In this document: in pieces, positions 1 to 5,460 of the stretch | How positions within the stretch are numbered: position 1 is the first letter of the stretch | Layout of the letters: the number at the start of each line of letters is the position of its first letter | From: Synechococcaceae bacterium WB4_1_0192 | GTDB lineage: Bacteria > Cyanobacteriota > Cyanobacteriia > PCC-6307 > Cyanobiaceae | Length of the DNA: 8,609 nucleotides | Direction: 5' to 3' | Assembly (NCBI GenBank): GCA_009926195.1 | Contig: RFPK01000071.1 | Span: 1 to 8,609 of the forward strand | Notes under the pieces: model-generated | What the model saw: the letters and a program-made list of their open reading frames with translations, nothing else | Database searches by the model: none | Told to the model about the DNA's origin: nothing | Program-made: the position numbers and the translations under genes

Positions 1-1251
1 TGGCACCCCACAACCCAGGTGGCCACCAGCCCCGAACCGCTGCCGGTGCGCGCCGCCCGCGGCTGCGAACTGGAGCTGGCCGATGGCCGGCGCCTGATCG
101 ATGCGATCAGCAGCTGGTGGGTGACGCTGCATGGCCACGCAGAGCCGAGCATCGCCGCCGCGATCGCCCGCCAGGCGCAGCAGCTGGAGCAGGTGATCTT
201 TGCCAATTTCAGCCATGCGCCTGCCGAGCAGCTGGCGACACGGCTCAGTGCCCTCACCGGCCTGGAGCGGCTGTTCTTCTCCGACAACGGCTCCACCGCC
301 GTGGAGGTGGCCCTGAAGATCGCCTGGCAGTGGTGGCGCAATCAGGGCGAGAGCGAGCGCCGTCAGCTGATCGCCTTCGAGGGCTCCTATCACGGCGACA
401 CCTTCGGTGCCATGGCCCTGGGGGAGCGCTCCCTGTTCACCGCCGCCTACGAGCCGCTGCTGTTCGATGTGGCCCGCGTCGCCTGGCCCCACACCCACTG
501 GCACGACGACGGCGTCGTGGCCCGTGAAGCCGCCGCGCTGCAGCAGCTCGAGCGGGCCCTGCAGACGCCCACCGCAGCGGTGATCCTGGAGCCTCTCATC
601 CAGGGCGCCAGCGGCATGCGAGTCGTCCGCCCCGCGTTCCTGCGGGCCGTGGCCGAGCGCGTCAGGGCGGCCGGCGCCCTGCTGATCGCTGATGAGGTGA
701 TGACCGGCTTCGGCCGCACCGGGGCCCTGTTTGCCAGCCAGCGCGCCGCCATCCAGCCCGACCTGATGGCGCTTTCCAAGGGCCTCACCGGGGGCTTCCT
801 GCCCATGGGCGTGACCATGGCCAGCGAGCGCCTCCATCGGGGGTTCGTCAGCGAGATCCCGGCCCACACCTTTTTCCACGGCCACAGCTTCACCGCCAAC
901 CCGCTTGGCTGTGCCGCTGCCCTGGCCAGCCTCGATCTGCTCCAGGCCGATCCCGGCCGTTTCCAGGATTTCGAGAGCCGCCATCGGCCCCTGCTGGAGG
1001 AGCTCAGTGCCCTGCCACAGGTGCGGCGCCCCCGCTGCCTTGGCACCATGGCGGCCTTCGATCTGCAGGTGGGCGAGGCCAGCTACCTCAACCCCGTGGG
1101 CAAGGTGCTTCAGCGGCTCTGCCTGGAGCAGGGCGTCTACCTTCGTCCGCTTGGGGATGTCGTCTATCTGCTGCCGCCCCTCTCGATCAGTGAGGCGCAG
1201 CTGCAACGCTGCTACGGGGCGATCGCCGCTGCGCTGCCCTGCCTGCTCTGA
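1..1251 (+). CDS. bioA: Adenosylmethionine-8-amino-7-oxononanoate aminotransferase (DAPA synthase), 5' partial
   Basis: PLP-dependent class III aminotransferase of biotin synthesis: it moves an amino group from S-adenosylmethionine to 7-keto-8-aminopelargonate, giving 7,8-diaminopelargonate, in the cytoplasm. The frame is open from base 1 and reads WHPTTQVATSPEPLPV, matching the conserved BioA N-terminus (E. coli IWHPYTSM), so the true start lies about 13 codons upstream; the GTG at 19 is internal. Counting from that GTG as residue 1: SSWW near 32-35, SYHGDTFGAM near 123-132, IADEVMTGFGRTG with PLP-ring Asp225 and Arg233, LSKGLTGG with Schiff-base Lys254, HGHSFTANPLG near 290, and RPLGDVVYLLPP with Arg376. 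The Asp-to-Lys spacing of 29 equals that of E. coli D245/K274. Oddity: the residue aligned with E. coli Tyr17 is Thr. Its 3' end overlaps the convergent antiporter gene by 40 bases. BioA is favoured over other class III enzymes because SSWW and WHP are BioA signatures. Confidence 0.95.
   Translation, partial: WHPTTQVATSPEPLPVRAARGCELELADGRRLIDAISSWWVTLHGHAEPSIAAAIARQAQQLEQVIFANFSHAPAEQLATRLSALTGLERLFFSDNGSTAVEVALKIAWQWWRNQGESERRQLIAFEGSYHGDTFGAMALGERSLFTAAYEPLLFDVARVAWPHTHWHDDGVVAREAAALQQLERALQTPTAAVILEPLIQGASGMRVVRPAFLRAVAERVRAAGALLIADEVMTGFGRTGALFASQRAAIQPDLMALSKGLTGGFLPMGVTMASERLHRGFVSEIPAHTFFHGHSFTANPLGCAAALASLDLLQADPGRFQDFESRHRPLLEELSALPQVRRPRCLGTMAAFDLQVGEASYLNPVGKVLQRLCLEQGVYLRPLGDVVYLLPPLSISEAQLQRCYGAIAAALPCLL
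160..167. repeat. HIP1 octamer GCGATCGC
   Basis: Perfect copy of the cyanobacterial highly iterated palindrome HIP1, inside bioA. It supports cyanobacterial origin; no local function is claimed. Confidence 0.8.
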
Positions 1252-2405
1252 TCGCGCAGGCGGCGCCCGAGCAGCAGCAGCCCCAGCACTGTGGTGGCAC
1301 TCACCATCAGCACCAGGGCGGAGTACTGCGTGGCTGTGATCAGCCCGCCCGCCAGGGCTGTGGAGGCGAACACCAGGCCGGGCAGCCCGCGGGGGATCAG
1401 CCCGAACACCACGACCCAGCGGTCCACCCCGGCGGCGCGATCGGCGGCGCTGATGCCGAGCCCGCACAGCAGCTTGCAAGCCACGGCCAGCAGCAGCAGC
1501 AGCAGGGCCATCCCCCAGGCATCCGGCCGCAGCAGGCTGGCGGCCTGCACCCGCATGCCCACACTCAGGAAATAGAGGGGCAGAAACACCTCCGAGAGCA
1601 GGGCCAGCTGGCTGCGCAGGTCGCGGGCTGCGGCGCTCTGCTCCGGCAGGGGAGCCAGGCGCCCCAGCAGGACCCCACCCCAGAGGGCGCCGAGCAGGCT
1701 GGTGAGCCCGCAGAGCTCGCCCAGCCAGCTGCAGCCGATCAGCAGAATCAGCACACCCAGCAGATCCGGGCGCCAGGGGCCATGCCGCCGCAGCCACAGG
1801 CGGCTCAGCGGCAGGCTGGCGGTCACCAGCACCACCCCCAGCAACGGGCCAGCCCCCATCGGCACACCGCCAGGCGTAGTGGTGGTCGCCCCCAGCAGCA
1901 TCGAGATGGTGAGCAGCGCGATCGCGGGCAGGTCATCGAGCACCGACACCCCCACCAGCAGCCGGGCTGAGGGGGTGTGCAGCGAGTCGGCCTGGGCCAG
2001 GGCGCGCAGGGTGACGCCGGTGCCGGTGGCGCTCAGCACCGCCAGCCAGAGCAGCGTGGTCGCGGTGCTGAGCGCGAAGGTCTGCTGAAGCGGCCACCAC
2101 AGCAGCAGGGGTGCCAGGGCCGAGAGCAGCACGGTGCGCAGCACGGCCGCTGGCCTTGATCCCAGCAGGCCGCCGCGCACTTCCAGCCCCACCTGGAAGA
2201 ACAGGCTCAGCACCCCCAGCTCGGTGAGGCCGGCCAGGGGGGCGACGCGGCTGTAGGGCAGCACGGTGTTGCCGAGCACCACCCCCACCACCAGCTCCAG
2301 CACGATCGCCGGCACGGCCCAGCGGGCCAGCCGTGAGGCCGTGAGCCGGGCCAGCAGCACGCCGATCAGCAGCAGCAGCAGGGTGCTGAGCACGGAGGAG
2401 CCCAT
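1212..2405 (-). CDS. CPA2-type cation:proton antiporter (Na+(K+)/H+ exchanger), short form
   Basis: A 397-residue, almost wholly hydrophobic protein with about 12 predicted membrane segments, fitting the Na_H_Exchanger (CPA2, KefB/NapA-like) family. Visible signatures: an amphipathic QVGLEVR block near 71-77, SATGTGVT near 125-132, an Asp-Asp pair at 157-158 in GVSVLDDLPAIALL (the ion-binding aspartates of electrogenic CPA2 antiporters), SEVFLPLYFLSVGM near 271-284, Lys311 and IPRG at 337-340. It ends about 15 residues after the last helix, so the C-terminal TrkA-N/RCK domain of KefB/KefC-like members is absent. The ATG has an AGGA-like element about 10 bases upstream. It starts 35 bases after the cupS remnant and probably belongs to the CO2-uptake transcript. 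Its 3' end overlaps bioA tail-to-tail. Likely role is Na+/H+ or pH homeostasis in the plasma or thylakoid membrane; the ion cannot be read from sequence. Confidence 0.9.
   Translation of the reverse strand: MGSSVLSTLLLLLIGVLLARLTASRLARWAVPAIVLELVVGVVLGNTVLPYSRVAPLAGLTELGVLSLFFQVGLEVRGGLLGSRPAAVLRTVLLSALAPLLLWWPLQQTFALSTATTLLWLAVLSATGTGVTLRALAQADSLHTPSARLLVGVSVLDDLPAIALLTISMLLGATTTTPGGVPMGAGPLLGVVLVTASLPLSRLWLRRHGPWRPDLLGVLILLIGCSWLGELCGLTSLLGALWGGVLLGRLAPLPEQSAAARDLRSQLALLSEVFLPLYFLSVGMRVQAASLLRPDAWGMALLLLLLAVACKLLCGLGISAADRAAGVDRWVVVFGLIPRGLPGLVFASTALAGGLITATQYSALVLMVSATTVLGLLLLGRRLRDQSRQGSAAAIAP
1219..1226. repeat. HIP1 octamer GCGATCGC
   Basis: Perfect HIP1 copy in the extended form GGCGATCGCC (1218-1227). 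It lies in the 40-base stretch read by both bioA (+) and the antiporter gene (-). Confidence 0.8.
1918..1925. repeat. HIP1 octamer GCGATCGC
   Basis: Perfect HIP1 copy inside the antiporter gene. Confidence 0.8.
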
Positions 2406-2440
2406 CGATGCTGCGTCCTGAACGGATGGTGGCGACCCGA

Positions 2441-2609
2441 TCAGCCTGGCAGGATCACCCGGTCGATCACGTGCACCACACCGTTGTCGCAGACGACATC
2501 GGCGCTGACGACGGTGGCGTTCTTCACCTCGAACGGCTCAGCCCGGCGGATCGGCACCGGCGCCCTTGAAGGCCCCGGCTGCGGCTGCGGTTTCGAGAAT
2601 CGTGGCCAT
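2441..2609 (-). pseudogene. cupS: Broken cupS-like fasciclin-domain gene (large internal deletion plus frame change)
   Basis: The frame opens with ATG at 2609, 20 bases after the CO2 hydration gene, and reads MATILETAAAAGAFK, the typical start of small cyanobacterial fasciclin (FAS1) proteins including CupS. It stops at TGA 2540-2538 after 23 residues. A second minus-strand frame, ending at TGA 2443-2441, reads EVKNATVVSADVV followed by DNGVVHVIDRVILPG, the typical FAS1 C-terminus. Intact CupS proteins are about 130-140 residues; here some 80-90 central residues, including the TVFAPTDxAF block, are gone and the two ends are in different frames. The location, after ndhF-ndhD-cup, is where cupS (sll1735 in Synechocystis) sits in the NDH-1MS operon. 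CupS is a small soluble subunit bound with CupA on the complex. Identity as a fasciclin remnant is strong; the cupS name rests on position. An assembly error is the main alternative. Confidence 0.82.
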
Positions 2610-2629
2610 CGGCTTCGGTGTCGGGTGGG

Positions 2630-3934
2630 TCAGCGGTAGTCCTGGCTCTGGATGTCGGCGAGGCGGGCTTCAGGCCGCAGGAAACGATCCATCTGCGCTT
2701 CGAAGAAGCGGCGATTGGCCAGCAGGTGCTCCGGGTCGGTGTCGTCCAGCGGGTAGAGCAGGGCGCAGCGCAGGGCCTGGATCACCGCCGAGGTGACGTT
2801 GTACATCGAGCGCTGGAAGGTGATCCCCAGCTGTACCAGTTCGTCCTCCTCGCCGCGGCGATGCTGTTGGTAGATCTCGCGCAGGTAGGGCGGCAGGAAA
2901 TGCAGCATGTCCTGCATCAGCAGCGTCGGCGGAATGCCGGCCGAGCCCACTGGGTACACGTCGGCGTAGAGAATGCCGTAGTGGAAATCGGCCTGGTCCG
3001 CCGGCACCTGGCCGGCCTGGGCGTTGTAGCTCTTGGTGCCGCGGAACGGTGATGTGCGGTAGAACACCGCCTCCACGTAGGGCAGCGCCGCTTCATAGAG
3101 CCAGGTGAAGCCCTCGCTCCTGGGGATGATCTCGTGGCACTCCTCGCCGATGTAGAGGTGGTGATAGATCGGCCGTCCTGCCACGGCGAAGATGCCGTTC
3201 ACCAGGAAATCCATCGCCTGCGGCACTGAGGTGAGTTTGCCCTCGTCGTAGAGGTCGCTCATCTCAAAGAAGACCGGCGCCATCACCTCCCAGAACAGGC
3301 CGAGGTTGGCGTAATAGGACAGCTGGCGCACCTGCTCCAGGAACATGTCTGGAAACAGCCTGTAGAGGCCCAGCATCAGCGGGTTGCCCTTGAAGTAGGC
3401 CTTGATCGCCCGATCGGCGTTGGTCTTGTAGGCGTCGCTCTCCAGGTAGTCGTTGAAGCGACCACCCATGCCCTGGTGCCAGAACATGGCCTGCATGCAG
3501 GCCTCGGCGAACTCCATGTTCACCCGGTCGTGCCAGAGGTGATGGAGCAGCTTGGGCATGCGGCCGGTTTCGCCGCGCTCCATGAAGGCCAGCAGCTCCG
3601 GATGGGCCTTCTCGGTGCCGCGCCAGATGCGCAGCTGCGACTGATCACCGGCGTAGCTGTTGGGCCGATCGAGATACTCCTGGGAGATGAAGTACTTGAA
3701 GGCCGGCAGCGGGTTGAGGAACACCCGCTCGGCGATGTAGAGCAGGTCGCGCCAGTAGAAGTCCATCGGCACGGCGTAGGCCTTGTAGATGCCGATGATC
3801 TGCTTGAGGTTCTCCGGCGTGTCGGGCAGCATCGAGCCACCCGCCTCGAGCCGGTGGATCACCTCGGCGTAGCGATGCGTGGAGGGGGGAATCAGCGGAG
3901 CCTGGGTGCGCTCCGGAGCGATGGTGGCGGTCAT
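2630..3934 (-). CDS. cupA: CO2 hydration protein of the NDH-1 CO2-uptake complex (ChpXY family, CupA-like)
   Basis: A 434-residue soluble protein found only in cyanobacteria. It docks on the distal end of specialised NDH-1 complexes facing the cytoplasm and converts CO2 to bicarbonate in a vectorial, carbonic-anhydrase-like reaction. Family blocks seen: GGSMLPDTPENLKQIIG near 32-48, FYWRDLLYIAERVF near 59-72, HHLWHDR at 131-137, FKGNPLMLGLYRLFPDMF near 181-198, SYYANLGLFWEVM near 206-218, and SAGIPPTLLMQDMLHFLPPY near 331-350. The His132/Arg137 spacing matches the CupA His/Arg pair reported near the zinc site of Thermosynechococcus NDH-1MS (from memory). The start codon overlaps the ndhD stop as ATGA with no clear Shine-Dalgarno sequence, suggesting translational coupling. 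CupA (ChpY) is favoured over CupB (ChpX) because of its length, the GGSMLPDTPEN N-terminus and the fasciclin remnant behind it; CupB cannot be excluded without a tree. Confidence 0.93.
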   Translation of the reverse strand: MTATIAPERTQAPLIPPSTHRYAEVIHRLEAGGSMLPDTPENLKQIIGIYKAYAVPMDFYWRDLLYIAERVFLNPLPAFKYFISQEYLDRPNSYAGDQSQLRIWRGTEKAHPELLAFMERGETGRMPKLLHHLWHDRVNMEFAEACMQAMFWHQGMGGRFNDYLESDAYKTNADRAIKAYFKGNPLMLGLYRLFPDMFLEQVRQLSYYANLGLFWEVMAPVFFEMSDLYDEGKLTSVPQAMDFLVNGIFAVAGRPIYHHLYIGEECHEIIPRSEGFTWLYEAALPYVEAVFYRTSPFRGTKSYNAQAGQVPADQADFHYGILYADVYPVGSAGIPPTLLMQDMLHFLPPYLREIYQQHRRGEEDELVQLGITFQRSMYNVTSAVIQALRCALLYPLDDTDPEHLLANRRFFEAQMDRFLRPEARLADIQSQDYR

Positions 3935-5424
3935 GCGGGGAGCTGCGACGGGGGAACAGGAGCGAGGGCGATCACGGTGACCGACTCACTGGAGCGCAGG
4001 GCCAGCGGAGCGGTGGCCGCTTCGCTGAAGCCGGTGAGGGCGGTGGGCCAGAGGCCCGTGAACAGAACCAGGCCGGTGAGCACCAGGGCTGGGACGCGCT
4101 CGCTCCAGCGGGTGCTGATCCAGTCGGCCCGGTCGTTGTCCAGCCGTCCGAAACCGACGCGGTTGAACAGGCGAACGGCGTAGACCGCCGTCAGGCCCGA
4201 CGCCAGCAGGCAGACCAGCGTCGGAATCGGGAAGGCCACCCAGCTGCCCTCGAACACCAGCAGTTCGGCCACGAAGCCCGCCAGGCCCGGTACGCCAGCG
4301 GCGGCCATCAGGGCCACCAGCATCAGGCCGAGGGTGAAGGGCAGGCCGCGCTGCGGATTGAGCAGACCCGAGAGCTCGGGGATTGCCGTGGTGCCCGTGC
4401 GGGCTTCGATCAGGCCGACCAGGCAGAACAGCAGGGCGATGATCAGGCCATGGGCCAGCATCTGGGCGATCACCCCCTGCAGGCTCAGGGGTGTGGCCGC
4501 CGCCAGGGCCAGTACCAACATGCCCATGTGGCCCAGGGAGCTGTAGGCCACCAGACGGCGCATGTCGAGCTGGGCGATGGCATTCAGGGCGCCATAGGTG
4601 GCGCTGATGGCGCCGATCGCCGCGATCCAGGGCGACCAGGCGCTCCAGGCATCGGGTAGAAAACCAACGCCGAAGCGCAGCAGCCCGTAGGCCCCGAGCT
4701 TCGAGACGGCACCGGAGAGCAGCATCGCCACCGGGGTCGGCGCCTGGCTATAGGTCAGCGGCTGCCAGCCATGCAGCGGCACGATCGGCAGCTTCAGGCC
4801 GAAGGCCAGCAGCACCAGCGCCAGGATCCAGCGCTGCTGATCCGGTGTCAGGCTGTGGTCGGCCAGGGCTGCGTAGCTGAAGTCGAGGCCTCCGGGATTG
4901 AGCCAGCCGAAGGCCAGCACCGCCGCCAGCAGGGCGATGCCGGACACCGCGCCATAGATCAGAAAGCGGATGGCGGCACCGGCACGTCGCTGGTTGCCCC
5001 AGATCGCCACCAGCAGGGTGGTGGGGATCAGGATCAGCTCGTAGGCCAGCACGAACAGCAGCGCATTGCGGGCCAGGAATGAGCCGATCAGGCCGAGGTT
5101 GGTGGCCAGCAGCAGCGGAAAGAACAGGCGCGGGCGGCTCTGGTCGCCCGGTGCTGCCAGCACCGCCATGGCGGTGAGCAGAGCCGCCAGCAGCACCAGC
5201 GGCAGCGACAGGCCATCAAGGCCCAGCTCCAGTCGCAGGCCGAGTCGGGGCAGCCAGCTCAGGGTCAGGTCGGTGGGTGGATGGCGCCACAGCCAGAAGC
5301 CGAGGGCCAGCTGCAGCAGGGGTGCCAGCAGGGCCCCCCGACGCACCCAGCCGGAGCCGGTCGGCAGCAGGGGCAGCAGCACGCCGGCCAGCAGTGGCAG
5401 CAGCGGGAGGAGCAACAGGGTCAT
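3931..5424 (-). CDS. ndhD3: NDH-1 subunit 4 (NdhD3/NdhD4-type), CO2-uptake variant
   Basis: Membrane antiporter-like subunit of thylakoid NDH-1, homologous to NuoM/ND4, about 497 residues and 14 predicted helices. It translocates protons in the module that powers CO2 hydration. Numbered from a GTG at 5433, the proton-path residues are in place: Glu132 in AYELILIPTTLLVAIWG, Lys214 and His221 in FGLKLPIVPLHGW, Lys245 in SGAVSKLGAYGLLRF, His302 in SSLGHMGM, His328, and Glu390 in GFVAELLVFEG. The block after His221 (QPLTYSQAPTP) differs from the LPDAHxxAPT of respiratory NdhD1, as expected for a CO2-uptake paralogue. The ATG at 5424 is preferred; the GTG at 5433 adds three residues. A 10-codon reading frame from ATG 5453 ends in TGA overlapping that ATG. 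It lies 36 bases after ndhF and overlaps the cup gene by 4 bases. D3 rather than D4 is inferred from operon order. Confidence 0.92.
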   Translation of the reverse strand: MTLLLLPLLPLLAGVLLPLLPTGSGWVRRGALLAPLLQLALGFWLWRHPPTDLTLSWLPRLGLRLELGLDGLSLPLVLLAALLTAMAVLAAPGDQSRPRLFFPLLLATNLGLIGSFLARNALLFVLAYELILIPTTLLVAIWGNQRRAGAAIRFLIYGAVSGIALLAAVLAFGWLNPGGLDFSYAALADHSLTPDQQRWILALVLLAFGLKLPIVPLHGWQPLTYSQAPTPVAMLLSGAVSKLGAYGLLRFGVGFLPDAWSAWSPWIAAIGAISATYGALNAIAQLDMRRLVAYSSLGHMGMLVLALAAATPLSLQGVIAQMLAHGLIIALLFCLVGLIEARTGTTAIPELSGLLNPQRGLPFTLGLMLVALMAAAGVPGLAGFVAELLVFEGSWVAFPIPTLVCLLASGLTAVYAVRLFNRVGFGRLDNDRADWISTRWSERVPALVLTGLVLFTGLWPTALTGFSEAATAPLALRSSESVTVIALAPVPPSQLPA

Positions 5425-5460
5425 GGCAGGCACAGCAAGGGGTCTGGAGTCATGACGGGA

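Noticed and set aside
19..21. GTG at 19 as the bioA start
   Set aside because: The frame is open to base 1 and the upstream codons (WHPTTQ) match the conserved BioA N-terminus, so the gene begins outside the window.
447..1049. 200-codon minus-strand frame inside bioA
   Set aside because: Arg/Ala/Ser-rich shadow of bioA, which carries all catalytic motifs on the + strand.
2441..2609. Programmed frameshift joining the two fasciclin pieces
   Set aside because: A shift would still leave out the whole central fasciclin fold, and no slippery sequence is visible; a decayed gene explains it better.
2618..3052. Open frame on the + strand opposite the 3' end of the cup gene
   Set aside because: Antisense shadow with no recognisable motif; the minus-strand ChpXY protein explains the region.
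3476..4183. 235-codon + strand frame spanning the cup/ndhD junction
   Set aside because: Spans the antisense of two well-supported genes and shows no domain or start signal.
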